A stretch of 35,196 nucleotides of DNA from Cyanobacteriota bacterium (GTDB lineage Bacteria > Cyanobacteriota > Cyanobacteriia > PCC-6307 > Cyanobiaceae), in NCBI GenBank assembly GCA_026389265.1, contig JAPLIE010000102.1:1-35196 (forward strand), given 5' to 3'. A program made the position numbers and the translations under genes. The notes below the pieces were generated by a model. That model worked only from the letters and a program-made list of their open reading frames with translations. It searched no databases and had not been told where the DNA came from. Each line of letters starts with the position of its first letter. Position 1 is the first letter of the stretch. Positions 17,675 to 26,134 of the stretch are shown in pieces.

Positions 17675-20600
17675 TCAGGCGGCGTGGGGATCCGCAGGAG
17701 TACGCCGCCGGCTCAGCGGTTCCTCCACCTTTCTCTGATTCCCGGCCTGCAGCCCTACCGCCACATGGCTGTTGGCCTCGATCCGGCCCAGCACCTGGCG
17801 GGCTCGCAGCACCACCGAAGGGGGCACGCCGGCCAGCCGGGCAGCCTCGATGCCGTAGCTGCGGCTGGCGCCGCCCCGCACGACCCGATGCAGGAACACC
17901 AGCTCGTCGCCGGTTTCCTCCACCAGCACCTGTGCATTGGCCACGTTGGGCAGCAGCTCGGCCAGCTCGTTGAGCTCGTGATAGTGGGTGGCGAAGATCG
18001 TGCGGGCGCGGAGGTCGCCGGCCAGGTGTTCGGCCACCGCCCAGGCGATCGAGAGGCCATCGAAGGTGGCGGTGCCGCGGCCGATCTCATCGAGTAGCAC
18101 CAAGGAGCGCTCGCTGGCGTGGTGAAGGATGTTGGCGGTTTCGGCCATCTCCACCATGAAGGTGGATTGGCCGCTGGCCAGGTCGTCGACGGCGCCAACC
18201 CGGGTGAAGATCCGATCGGCGATGCCGAGGCGGGCGGAGCGAGCCGGGATCCAGGAGCCGATCTGGGCCAGCAGCTGCAGGAGCCCCGTCTGGCGCAGGT
18301 AGCAGCTCTTGCCGCTGGCGTTGGGTCCGGTGAGCACCAGCAGGTCGGGGGCCGGTGGGGTGGAGGAGGGATCGCTGCCGGGAGCCACGCCAGCGCCGCC
18401 CAGGGCCAGGTCGTTGGCGGTGAAGGTCTCCTCCACCAGCAGCTGCTCCACCACCGGATGGCGGCCGGCCTCGATCCGCAGCTCCCGGCCCTCCACCAGC
18501 TCCGGCCGGCACCAGCCGCCGGTGGCGGCCACCTCCGCCAGGGAGGCCAGGGCATCGTGGTCGGCCACCAGGCGGGCGGCGGCGCGAATCGGGGCGGCCC
18601 GCTCCCCCACCCGGGTGCGCAGGGCCGTGAACAGCTCGACTTCCCGCTGGGCGGCGCGGGCCCGCAGCTGCAGGATGCGCCCTTCGCGGCCCTTGAGGGC
18701 GGGCGTTACGAAGCGTTCCTCGTTGGCCAGGGTCTGGCGGCGGATCCAGTGGTCGGGCACGGTGGCGGCCCGGGCCCGGCTCACCGCCAGGAAGTAGCCG
18801 AAGCTGCGGTGGTACTGGAGCCGCAGGTTGGGGTTGCCGCTGGCGCGGCGCTCGCTGGCCTCCTGCTCGGCCAGCCAGCCGTCCTGGTCGTCGAGCTGGT
18901 TGCGCAGGCCATCGAGCAGGGGATCGACGCCGTCGTGGATCAGGCCGCCTTCGCTGAGGCTCAAGGGAGGGGTGTCGAGCAGGTGGTGGCGCAGTTCGGC
19001 CGCCAGGGCGGCCAGTTCCGGCCAGGGTTGGCTCAGGGCGCGCAGGGGTGCGCTGACGCTCTCCTTGAGCAGCCCCGCCAGCCGCGGCAGCCGCTCCAGG
19101 CCGTCGGCCAAGGCCACCAGGTCGCGGGCGGAGGCACTGCCGGCGCCGGCGCGGCCCGCCAGGCGCTCCAGATCCCCCATCGGCCGCAGCAGGCGCCGCA
19201 GGGCCAGGCGCAGGGGGCGGTGGTCCACCAGCTCCCCCACGGCCTCCTGGCGCACCAGGATCGCGGCCCGCTCCACCAGGGGAGCCTCGATCCAGCGCCG
19301 CAGGCAGCGGCCCCCCATGGCGGTGGCGGTGCGATCCAGGGCCCAGAGCAGGGAACCGTGCAGGCCGCCGCCGAGCTGGGTGCGGGTGAGCTCCAGGTTG
19401 CGGCGGGTCTGGGCATCGAGCACCAGCTGGTCGCCGGCGTGCCAGACGGTTGGCATCTCCAGGGGGATCGGGCCAGGTCCGGTGCTGCCGCCGGCGACGG
19501 CGTTTTTAGCGGGGACGGTCGGTTGCTCTGGAGCATCTGACCGCTGGGGCGGGAGCTCAAGGCCCAGCGCCGATGAACCCGGCCCAGCCGCCGTGGGCCC
19601 TGGCTGGGTGGTGTCGAGGTAAGCCAGCAGGCCGCCCGCCGCCCGCATCGCCAGGGGCAGTTCGCCGAGGCCGAGGCCATCGAGGCTGCCCAGGCGGAAG
19701 TGGCCCAGCAGGCGGCCCCGGGCCTGGGGGGCCTCAAACGGGGTGCGGGGCAGCGCCGTGAGCCGCCGGGGATCGGGGCACCAGGCGGGGGCCGGCGCTG
19801 CAGCGTCGGGCTGGCCGCCTTCCCCACCGAGGGCGGTCGCGGCAAGAGAGCTCACGACGCCCGTTTCCAGCCCAGGCCACACCACCTCGGCCGCCTCCAG
19901 TTGCAGCAGCTCCTGGTGCAGGGCGCCGCTCCCCTCCCGCTCGGTGACCCGGAACTCGCCGGTGCTCACATCGGCCACCGCCAGCCCCCAACGGCCGGCG
20001 CCGCCCAGCACTACGGCGCAGAGCCAGTTGTTGCGGCGGGCGGCGAGCATGCCCTCCTCGAGCACGGTGCCGGGGGTGAGCACCCGGGTGATGTCGCGGC
20101 GCAGCAGGGCCCCCTTGGCGGGGGTGGTCTCGAGCTGGTCGCAGAGGGCCACGCTGAGGCCGCGGCGCACCAGCTCGGCGCAGTAGCGCTCGGCGGCGTG
20201 GTGGGGGATGCCCGCCATCGGCACCCGGCCGATGCCCTTGCCGCCCTCCTTGCCGGTGAGGGTGAGCTCCAGCAGCCGCGAGAGCAGCAAAGCGTCTTCG
20301 AAGAAGAACTCGTAGAAATCGCCGAGGCGGTAGAGCAGCACCCGCTCCGGATGGGCCGCCTTGAGCTCCACGTAGTGGCGCAGAACCGGGCTGAGGGCGG
20401 CCGGGTCCACCAGGCTGTGGTGGTGCCAGCGGGGCAGGTCGGCGTCGGGTTGGGGGTGATGCGCGTCGGCGGGGTGTGTGCTTTCCCCGGGCGCAGCGGC
20501 AGAGCTGGTGCTGCCCTCGGTTTGGGCCTCTGCCAACGCTGCCCCGGCAGCTGGCTTGGTCGTTGCGCCCGCGGCCCCAGCCGCTGGCTTGGTTCTCGCG

Positions 20601-20911
20601 GCGGCTTCCACTCCATCGCCCCCTGCCTCCCCCTCCAGGCCCCGCGCCCTAGCGGCCGTGTCCCGACGCTGCCGGGGCCTGGATGCCGCATCGGCTTCAA
20701 GGAGGTGGTCGGCGTCGAGGGCTTCGGCCGGGTCGCCACTGGAATCGGCCACCTGCAGGGAGCCGGGAGCGGCAAAGCTGGACCGATGCCCAGGGGCCCC
20801 GGCAGCGCCTCCTCCAGCCGCAGGTGGCGCCTCGGCAAACAAACTCCCCTGCAGTTCAGATCCCACCAGCTCGGCAACCAGGGACAGCTGCTGTTCGGCT
20901 GGCGCCGCCAT
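17675..20911 (-). CDS. mutS: DNA mismatch repair protein MutS (MutS1) with long N-terminal extension
   Basis: MutS finds base mismatches and small loops after replication. The mismatch-wedge motif FYE is at residues 199-201 ([15 protein letters not shown]), Walker [10 protein letters not shown] at 861-869 and Walker B with the catalytic acidic pair at Asp941-Glu942 ([16 protein letters not shown]). The length of 1078 aa is much above the usual 850-900. About 170 residues before the MutS-I domain are low-complexity (Ala/Gly/Pro/Glu), including two tandem copies of TKPAAGAA at 107-128. A Pro/Gly/Ser linker at about 435-485 adds another insertion. N-terminal extensions are common in picocyanobacterial MutS, but this one is long. 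ATG 20909-20911 ([10 protein letters not shown]) is chosen because a likely promoter lies just upstream. No MutL gene is in the window. Confidence 0.95.
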   Translation of the reverse strand: MAAPAEQQLSLVAELVGSELQGSLFAEAPPAAGGGAAGAPGHRSSFAAPGSLQVADSSGDPAEALDADHLLEADAASRPRQRRDTAARARGLEGEAGGDGVEAAARTKPAAGAAGATTKPAAGAALAEAQTEGSTSSAAAPGESTHPADAHHPQPDADLPRWHHHSLVDPAALSPVLRHYVELKAAHPERVLLYRLGDFYEFFFEDALLLSRLLELTLTGKEGGKGIGRVPMAGIPHHAAERYCAELVRRGLSVALCDQLETTPAKGALLRRDITRVLTPGTVLEEGMLAARRNNWLCAVVLGGAGRWGLAVADVSTGEFRVTEREGSGALHQELLQLEAAEVVWPGLETGVVSSLAATALGGEGGQPDAAAPAPAWCPDPRRLTALPRTPFEAPQARGRLLGHFRLGSLDGLGLGELPLAMRAAGGLLAYLDTTQPGPTAAGPGSSALGLELPPQRSDAPEQPTVPAKNAVAGGSTGPGPIPLEMPTVWHAGDQLVLDAQTRRNLELTRTQLGGGLHGSLLWALDRTATAMGGRCLRRWIEAPLVERAAILVRQEAVGELVDHRPLRLALRRLLRPMGDLERLAGRAGAGSASARDLVALADGLERLPRLAGLLKESVSAPLRALSQPWPELAALAAELRHHLLDTPPLSLSEGGLIHDGVDPLLDGLRNQLDDQDGWLAEQEASERRASGNPNLRLQYHRSFGYFLAVSRARAATVPDHWIRRQTLANEERFVTPALKGREGRILQLRARAAQREVELFTALRTRVGERAAPIRAAARLVADHDALASLAEVAATGGWCRPELVEGRELRIEAGRHPVVEQLLVEETFTANDLALGGAGVAPGSDPSSTPPAPDLLVLTGPNASGKSCYLRQTGLLQLLAQIGSWIPARSARLGIADRIFTRVGAVDDLASGQSTFMVEMAETANILHHASERSLVLLDEIGRGTATFDGLSIAWAVAEHLAGDLRARTIFATHYHELNELAELLPNVANAQVLVEETGDELVFLHRVVRGGASRSYGIEAARLAGVPPSVVLRARQVLGRIEANSHVAVGLQAGNQRKVEEPLSRRRTPADPHAA

Positions 20912-20934
20912 GACACTGGTAGTGGGGGAGTTTG

Positions 20935-20964
20935 ATCTTAAGTGACCCCACTGGTGGGGTCCAA
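20935..20964 (-). promoter_or_regulatory. likely mutS promoter containing an 18-nt perfect palindrome
   Basis: On the minus strand TTGGAC (20964-20959) and TAAGAT (20940-20935) are separated by 18 nt and end about 24 nt before the mutS ATG, a credible sigma-70 type promoter. GACCCCACTGGTGGGGTC (20944-20961 on the plus strand) is an inverted repeat with 8-bp arms and a 2-nt centre. It fills the spacer and covers three bases of the -35. That position is typical of a repressor operator, though it could also be a 5' hairpin for a transcript from the other direction. The psbZ start is 150 bp further right. Confidence 0.45.
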
Positions 20965-21109
20965 CCCCGGGAGTCCGCCGCGCCCCCCGTCCCCAGCCCA
21001 CAACTTGTGAAGGAAGCCCCGATCCCTCTCTGGAGCGGCCGGGGTGCCGTGTGAGAATCCCTTCACTGCTTGGTCCGGCCGGCCCGCCAACCCCTTCCAG
21101 CACCTCCTC

Positions 21110-21298
21110 ATGCAGATCATCAACACCCTCACCGTTCTGGCCCTAGTGGTGCTGTCCTTCGCGTTGATCGTGGCGATCCCAGTGCTCTACGCCAGCAGCG
21201 AAGACAGCGGCCGCTCCAACCGACTGATCCTGATCGGCGGTGGAGCCTGGGTGGCCCTCGTTCTGCTCAACTGGGGCGTGAGTTTTTTCGTGGTCTGA
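21110..21298 (+). CDS. psbZ: photosystem II core protein PsbZ (Ycf9)
   Basis: PsbZ is a 62-residue thylakoid membrane protein at the edge of photosystem II that stabilises the core and its interaction with antenna proteins. The sequence shows two membrane helices, about residues 4-26 ([23 protein letters not shown]) and 38-60 ([24 protein letters not shown]), joined by the polar loop [11 protein letters not shown], which matches the family. ATG 21110 gives the standard PsbZ start [14 protein letters not shown]; the open frame upstream is not conserved. It is divergent from mutS (198 bp) and followed 5 bp later by ribH, with which it is probably cotranscribed. GAGAAT (about 21054-21059) is a possible -10 element, without a clear -35. 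Confidence 0.95.
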   Translation: MQIINTLTVLALVVLSFALIVAIPVLYASSEDSGRSNRLILIGGGAWVALVLLNWGVSFFVV

Positions 21299-21303
21299 AG
21301 GTT

Positions 21304-21789
21304 TTGGCGGTTTTCGAAGGGCGCTTCACCGATACGGCCAACCTGCGGATCGCCGTGGTGGTTGCCCGTTTCAACGATCTGGTCACCGGCAAGCTGCTGA
21401 GCGGCTGTCTGGATTGCCTGTCACGCCACGGCATCGATACGGCCCCCACCAGCAGCCAGCTGGATGTGGCCTGGGTGCCCGGCAGTTTTGAGATCCCTCT
21501 GGTGGCCCAGCGCCTCGCCGCCAGCGGCCGCTACCAAGTGGTGATCACGCTGGGGGCCGTGATCCGCGGCGACACCCCCCATTTCGACGTGGTGGTGGCC
21601 GAGGTGGGCAAGGGCGTTTCCGCCGTGGCCCGCGACACCGGCATCCCGGTGATCTTCGGCGTGCTCACCACCGACACCCTGCAGCAGGCGCTCGAGCGGG
21701 CGGGGATCAAGAGCAATCTGGGCTGGAGCTACGCGATGCAGGCGCTGGAGATGGGGAGTTTGATGGGGGCGCTTTCGGCGGCCGGATGA
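21304..21789 (+). CDS. ribH: 6,7-dimethyl-8-ribityllumazine synthase
   Basis: RibH condenses the ribityl-pyrimidine intermediate with dihydroxybutanone phosphate to make lumazine, the penultimate step to riboflavin. Conserved blocks are [61 protein letters not shown] (catalytic His in DTPHFD) and [19 protein letters not shown]. The length of 161 aa is normal. The only start near the conserved N-terminus is TTG at 21304, 5 bp after the psbZ stop, giving [10 protein letters not shown]. An AAGG directly before it is too close to be an ideal ribosome site, so coupling with psbZ may matter. It is the last high-GC core gene before the glycan island. Confidence 0.94.
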   Translation: MAVFEGRFTDTANLRIAVVVARFNDLVTGKLLSGCLDCLSRHGIDTAPTSSQLDVAWVPGSFEIPLVAQRLAASGRYQVVITLGAVIRGDTPHFDVVVAEVGKGVSAVARDTGIPVIFGVLTTDTLQQALERAGIKSNLGWSYAMQALEMGSLMGALSAAG

Positions 21790-21824
21790 TGGCGCAAGGC
21801 GATCATTGTTGAGCAGTAAAGCAG

Positions 21825-23150
21825 ATGGTTATTTATTACGATTTTTCATATCTTTATCATCGGCCAAATAATCATACCGGTATTCAACGGGTTATTCGTT
21901 GCCTGTACAGCGCCCTTAAGGAGGTATCCGCTGCTCATGAAATCGATGCAATTGTGCCCTTTGCTTTAGTGGGCGATCGTTTTATGGCAGTTTCCGACGA
22001 TTCCATTGTTCCCAAGTCTGCCCTCTCCCGGCAGGTGGAGCCTATAAGGGGCACCAAAGCATTTGTTGATGTTCATCGTCGGGACTCTTCCGACCCCAAA
22101 GCATTGGCGAAGCGGCTTTTAAATCGCGCCCGCAGCCTAAATGTTCCACCTTTGGTGCAGAGGAGTGCGCGGTATGCGATCAATTGCGTCGGTGCTGTGG
22201 GCCAAACCTTAAGCAGGTCTGATTCTGAACTGATTCCGATTAACCCGATGCCGGGGGATTGGCTGCTAACAGGCGATACAGCTTGGGATCGTTCAGAGCA
22301 GTTCTGGGGCATTGTTGACGAATGGCGGGGGAAAGGCGTGAAAGCACTTACCATCTTTTACGATGCTTTGCCTTATTTCGAGCCAAGTTTTTTCCTGTCT
22401 CGCAATGTTGATCTCTGGCGCAGCTACTTTCTGCGTGCCATTAGCTCCACCGACCTTTGGGCCGCCATTTCTGAGACAGCACGGCAAGATTTACTGAGAA
22501 TGATAGCAATTGAAGCACCTAGGACGAAACCATTTGCTATTCCATTCCCAATGGGTGTGAGCCGAGAGAGCCTTGGTTTTGATCCCGCATGGCCGATCGA
22601 AGCCCCGGCTGATTTGGATCCGTTGATTCTGTGTGTCGGCAGTCTGGATGCACGAAAGGGCCATGCCATTCTTTTGGATGCACTAGAGAAAAGTAGCAAG
22701 GCTAGGGTGCTGGTCTTTGGAAGAGATACCGGTGCTGGTGCCCAAGCCATGGCCACTAGGATTCTCAGACATCCCTTGTATGGTTCACGTTTATTTTGGA
22801 TCCGGGATGGATCAGATCGTGAACTCGCCTATTGGTATCAACAATGCTGCGCCATTGTTTGTCCATCCCGCGCCGAGGGCTTTGGTCTTCCTTTGATTGA
22901 GGCGGCATGTTATGGAAAACAAGTGATTGCTAATCGCATTCCTATTTTCGAAGAAGTTGCTTCTGCCTATGAATTGGCAGTATGCTTCTATGCAACCGAT
23001 TGCTGCGAATCGCTTGCGGCCCTGCTGGATCGATTTGCCCTTGGAGCGGAACTACAGGCAGATCTCAAGGCTGGGGTCGGCGGCACGATTCATATTCCTG
23101 ACTGGACAGTATCTGCTCGGCAATTGCTGAAGACATTGTCTCTTGCTTGA
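21825..23150 (+). CDS. glycosyltransferase, GT-B fold (family 4 type)
   Basis: This 441-aa protein is a retaining-type glycosyltransferase that probably adds a sugar from a nucleotide donor to a growing surface glycan on the cytoplasmic face of the membrane. The N-terminus (YYDFSYLYHRPNNHTGIQRVIRCL) has the GIQRV acceptor-side motif common in GT4 enzymes of polysaccharide clusters. The C-terminal donor domain shows LILCVGSLDARKGHAILLDAL and the E-x7-E motif in PSRAEGFGLPLIEAACYGKQVIA. Donor and acceptor cannot be predicted. It starts only 35 bp after ribH, yet base composition drops sharply here (the first 150 bases are clearly AT-rich), marking the left edge of the island. It faces the next gene tail to tail with a 20-bp gap. 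Confidence 0.85.
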   Translation: MVIYYDFSYLYHRPNNHTGIQRVIRCLYSALKEVSAAHEIDAIVPFALVGDRFMAVSDDSIVPKSALSRQVEPIRGTKAFVDVHRRDSSDPKALAKRLLNRARSLNVPPLVQRSARYAINCVGAVGQTLSRSDSELIPINPMPGDWLLTGDTAWDRSEQFWGIVDEWRGKGVKALTIFYDALPYFEPSFFLSRNVDLWRSYFLRAISSTDLWAAISETARQDLLRMIAIEAPRTKPFAIPFPMGVSRESLGFDPAWPIEAPADLDPLILCVGSLDARKGHAILLDALEKSSKARVLVFGRDTGAGAQAMATRILRHPLYGSRLFWIRDGSDRELAYWYQQCCAIVCPSRAEGFGLPLIEAACYGKQVIANRIPIFEEVASAYELAVCFYATDCCESLAALLDRFALGAELQADLKAGVGGTIHIPDWTVSARQLLKTLSLA

Positions 23151-23170
23151 CCGCTAGGGATTCAGATTAG

Positions 23171-24055
23171 TTAGCTGAAAAAGCCAAGACTGGCAATTTT
23201 AATTCTGCGTATCCTCCAGGGAATGCTAAGGGCAAGGTAGTGTAATTGGGCAAAGATTAATTTAAGCCATGGCGTGATATTGCTTGGTTGGTTGACCAGT
23301 TGCTTGTGTTTTAAGCGCAGTTTATTGGCCAGACCACTCGTTAGGTTGTGTCGATGCAGCCGATAGGCTGCAAGCGCTTCGGGCACATTGAAGTAGCTTG
23401 GAGTTCCTTTGCTGAATAATCGGATCCAGGCATCGTGATCTTCATGGATTACTGGGTGAAATCCTTCCCCCAATAGTTCACGACGAATCAGCATGGTCGA
23501 TAGGGGGATCGTGTTGATGTTGGTCAGTTGAGCCAGGTTTAGCCTGGCTGGTGGCGTCCTTCGTTCGATCACGTAGCCACTTTGATGATCAAAGCGGTAA
23601 TAGGATGTAGTGCAAATATCCCAGTTGTTCTGATCCAGGGCGTGCAATTGGAACTCTAGCTTTCGCGGGTGCCAAAGATCATCCGCATCAAGAAAGGCGA
23701 TCAGGGAAAAACGCGCCGCAGCTAATCCAATGTTACGGGGCCACCAGGGTCCAGGAGAAATGCCTTGTGGTCGTTGAGAACTGATTAAACGAAATCTGCA
23801 ATCTGCTGCAACAAATTTTTCTACGATTGCTCGGCCTCTATCTTCGTATGCGATCCCATCGTCGATCAATAGAGCTTCCCAGTGAGGATGGGTTTGCTGC
23901 TGAATCGAGAGGCAGCAGGCCTCCAGGAAGCCGCCAGCTAGGCGAAATGGAACGATGATCGAAACGCTGGACTGCCAAGTCAACTGGTTGCTTTGGAAGG
24001 GTAAGTTGTAGCATACCAAGGGGCATTGGATGAGCCTAGTCAAGGTCAACCCCAT
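23171..24055 (-). CDS. glycosyltransferase family 2 (GT-A fold)
   Basis: An inverting, GT2-like glycosyltransferase of 294 aa. The N-terminal GT-A domain begins at about residue 30 (SVSIIVPFRLAGGFLEACCLSIQQQTHPHWEALLIDDG), with the metal-binding DxD-type motif in LIAFLDADDLWHPRKLEFQ and a later acceptor-side EDHDAWIRLF (the ED of the catalytic base region). The first 28 residues are less conserved; the ATG at 24053-24055 is used, but an internal start is possible. C-terminal residues 245-294 are basic and partly hydrophobic, consistent with peripheral membrane contact. It is divergent from the following gene with only 28 bp between starts, so the two share a very short promoter region. Low GC, as in its neighbours. 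Confidence 0.85.
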   Translation of the reverse strand: MGLTLTRLIQCPLVCYNLPFQSNQLTWQSSVSIIVPFRLAGGFLEACCLSIQQQTHPHWEALLIDDGIAYEDRGRAIVEKFVAADCRFRLISSQRPQGISPGPWWPRNIGLAAARFSLIAFLDADDLWHPRKLEFQLHALDQNNWDICTTSYYRFDHQSGYVIERRTPPARLNLAQLTNINTIPLSTMLIRRELLGEGFHPVIHEDHDAWIRLFSKGTPSYFNVPEALAAYRLHRHNLTSGLANKLRLKHKQLVNQPSNITPWLKLIFAQLHYLALSIPWRIRRIKIASLGFFS

Positions 24056-24083
24056 GGTTGGATGTTAATTCTCTCCCAGCTTG

Positions 24084-25247
24084 ATGCACCCTATGAAAAT
24101 CGCTTTTGACATCAGTCAAACTGGGACTGCTAAGGCTGGTTGCGGATTCTACGCCGCAGCTTTGATCGACGAGTTGCTTAAGACGGCAAATGAGCATGAT
24201 TTTATGCTCCTCACCAGTTTTGGTGATTTTTTCCATGATTCTGCGATGGCGTCACCTTCTGCCAGCCGGTATAGAGGAGTTAGGTATGGACCCCGCCTAA
24301 AGAGAAGGGAAGATGCCGAGATTTTTTGGGGAGATTCTAAGCAAATTGCCACTTTGTTTACAGATTTTGATGTTTTGCATGCCAACAACTTCTGGTGTCC
24401 ACCCGGTTGGGTCCAAGCTGATGAGGCACGTCCATCCCTGATTTATACGGTTTACGATCTAAGTTTCGCCGAACACCCTGAATGGACATCAGAGGCCAAT
24501 CGGGTTGGCTGTTTTAACGGGATGTTTTATGCCTCGCTTTGCGCCGATTGGTTTGTGGCGATCTCTGATGCCACTAGGCAGTGCTTCCTGCATCATTTTC
24601 CCCATGTCGATCCTTCACGGGTAAAACTCATCTATCCAGCCTCCCGTTTCGAGCGGGATGGGCACAATGCTATAGCGGAGCCACCAAAACATCACTTCTT
24701 TGGCACAGGCGTTCCGTTTTTTCTCTCAGTAGGCACGATTGAACCTCGAAAAAATCAGCGTTTCTTGGTAAAGGCCTATAATCAATACCGTGCTGCTGGC
24801 GGATTTCCTATTCCGTTGGTCCTTGCTGGCGGCAAGGGTTGGTTGATGGATGACTTCAGCACCTTTTTATCAAGCTCTCCTTGGTCAAAGGATATTCATC
24901 TGCTCGGCTATGTTAGTGAGGCGGAACTCGCTTGGCTTTATACCCATTGCCTCGCCAACCTTTATCCGAGTCATTACGAGGGTTTTGGCTTGCCAGTTCT
25001 TGAGGGTATGGGCATGGGCGCCGTTACAGTCGCCGCGAACAGCACATCCCTTCCGGAGATTGTGGGTGATGCAGGTTTGCTGCTGGGTTGTCGTGATCTA
25101 GAAGGATGGGCTGAGGCCCTTTCCATGATTTCCAGGGAGGAAAAGATTGTTCGTGAGCTTTCGGTCGCCGCCAGAGAGCGTGCTTGCTTATTTAATTGGG
25201 CAACTAGCACGGAGGCCCTGCTGTCTCTTTATGAGCAAGCTTCTTGA
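24084..25247 (+). CDS. glycosyltransferase family 4 (GT-B fold)
   Basis: This 387-aa GT4 enzyme has a typical N-terminus (MKIAFDISQTGTAKAGCGFYAAALIDELL), a hinge with FFLSVGTIEPRKNQRFLVKAY, then GYVSEAELAWLYTHCLANLYPSHYEGFGLPVLEGMGMG, containing the E-x7-E motif, and TSLPEIVGDAGLLLG. The PRKN element after VGTIEP and the ASLPE-like donor loop are typical of the mannosyl/rhamnosyl-type enzymes of this family, but the sugar is not determined. ATG 24084 is used; ATG 24093 (MKIAF) is an equally good start, and neither has a clear Shine-Dalgarno site. Its 3' end overlaps the convergent GT2 gene by 19 bp. Confidence 0.87.
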   Translation: MHPMKIAFDISQTGTAKAGCGFYAAALIDELLKTANEHDFMLLTSFGDFFHDSAMASPSASRYRGVRYGPRLKRREDAEIFWGDSKQIATLFTDFDVLHANNFWCPPGWVQADEARPSLIYTVYDLSFAEHPEWTSEANRVGCFNGMFYASLCADWFVAISDATRQCFLHHFPHVDPSRVKLIYPASRFERDGHNAIAEPPKHHFFGTGVPFFLSVGTIEPRKNQRFLVKAYNQYRAAGGFPIPLVLAGGKGWLMDDFSTFLSSSPWSKDIHLLGYVSEAELAWLYTHCLANLYPSHYEGFGLPVLEGMGMGAVTVAANSTSLPEIVGDAGLLLGCRDLEGWAEALSMISREEKIVRELSVAARERACLFNWATSTEALLSLYEQAS

Positions 25248-26134
25248 TCGGCCGTTGGGGTGGTTGCTGGTTGGCGGGGACGCCTAAGTTCCTGAAGGTC
25301 TGCAAAGTCGAGCTTATGATTCCAATGCATCAGACTGCGCATAGTCTGGAGATAAAGAACAAATTTGAAGCGCCTTGGATGTTGGCTTCTGTCAATCCAG
25401 GCATGGGTATGGTGGTGGGCATAGGCATAAATCCATTTGAGCGGTACCCTGCCGTCATGAGCTTTGAACATCTCCCCAATCTCTTGGTGAACAGCGACAC
25501 GGTTGGATAGGGTTTTGTTGTCGGCGTAGAGGCGTGATCCAGCAAGTTTTGCAGGGTGATATTCGAATCGACAGCCAGCATCTGCAAGCCGTAGCCAATA
25601 GTTATAGTCCATGCAGTAATGCAGGCTGGCATCTAGTAAGCCAACTTTGCCAATAACTCGACGGCGAAAGAAGAGGGCTGGCTGACAAATAAAGCAAGTC
25701 TGGCGTAACTTTTCAGGATTCCATGGAATCGTCGGATATTCCTCAAATGGATGGTCGTCCACATCGATGTGGTCGGCCATTCCGTAAAGAACATCGAGAT
25801 TAGGATCTGAGTTGAAGGCCTCAGCTACTTGTTCAAATGCTCCCGGGTAGTAGATATCGTCGGAATTCAGCCAGGCAATCACGTCTCCCTCAGCACTCTG
25901 GAGGCCCTGGTTCACTGCGTCTGCCTGGCCGCCATCCGGTCGGGAGACCCAGCGGATCGAGCTTCCCGCTGCTTTAAGCACGTCTAGGGTCGTGTCACTA
26001 CTCCCTCCATCAAAGATCAGATGTTCATGGGCCGGATAGTTTTGGTTCGCAACGCTGGCGAGGGTGCGCCCGATGAAGCCACCTTGATTGAAGGAGGGTG
26101 TGATGACGCTGATCCGGAGGGGCTTTCCATTCAT
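25229..26134 (-). CDS. glycosyltransferase family 2 (GT-A fold)
   Basis: A 301-aa GT2 enzyme. It begins LRISVITPSFNQGGFIGRTLASVANQNYPAHEHLIFDGGSSD, a textbook GT2 start, and carries RPDGGQADAVNQGL (nucleotide-sugar region) and the metal site WLNSDDIYYPGAFEQV. The acceptor-side part includes HYCMDYNYWLRLADAG, where MDYxxWLRL is a signature of a large GT2 subgroup in capsule and O-antigen clusters. It is the last of four genes read leftward from about 29.3 kb. Its ATG overlaps the stop of the preceding GT4 gene by 4 nt, so it is translationally coupled to it. Its own stop lies within the convergent GT4 gene on the plus strand. Confidence 0.88.
   Translation of the reverse strand: MNGKPLRISVITPSFNQGGFIGRTLASVANQNYPAHEHLIFDGGSSDTTLDVLKAAGSSIRWVSRPDGGQADAVNQGLQSAEGDVIAWLNSDDIYYPGAFEQVAEAFNSDPNLDVLYGMADHIDVDDHPFEEYPTIPWNPEKLRQTCFICQPALFFRRRVIGKVGLLDASLHYCMDYNYWLRLADAGCRFEYHPAKLAGSRLYADNKTLSNRVAVHQEIGEMFKAHDGRVPLKWIYAYAHHHTHAWIDRSQHPRRFKFVLYLQTMRSLMHWNHKLDFADLQELRRPRQPATTPTADQEACS

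Noticed and set aside
18119-19540. A 473-codon open frame antisense to mutS
   Set aside because: The MutS reading on the other strand has all expected motifs; this frame is Gly/Gln/Ala-rich shadow sequence.
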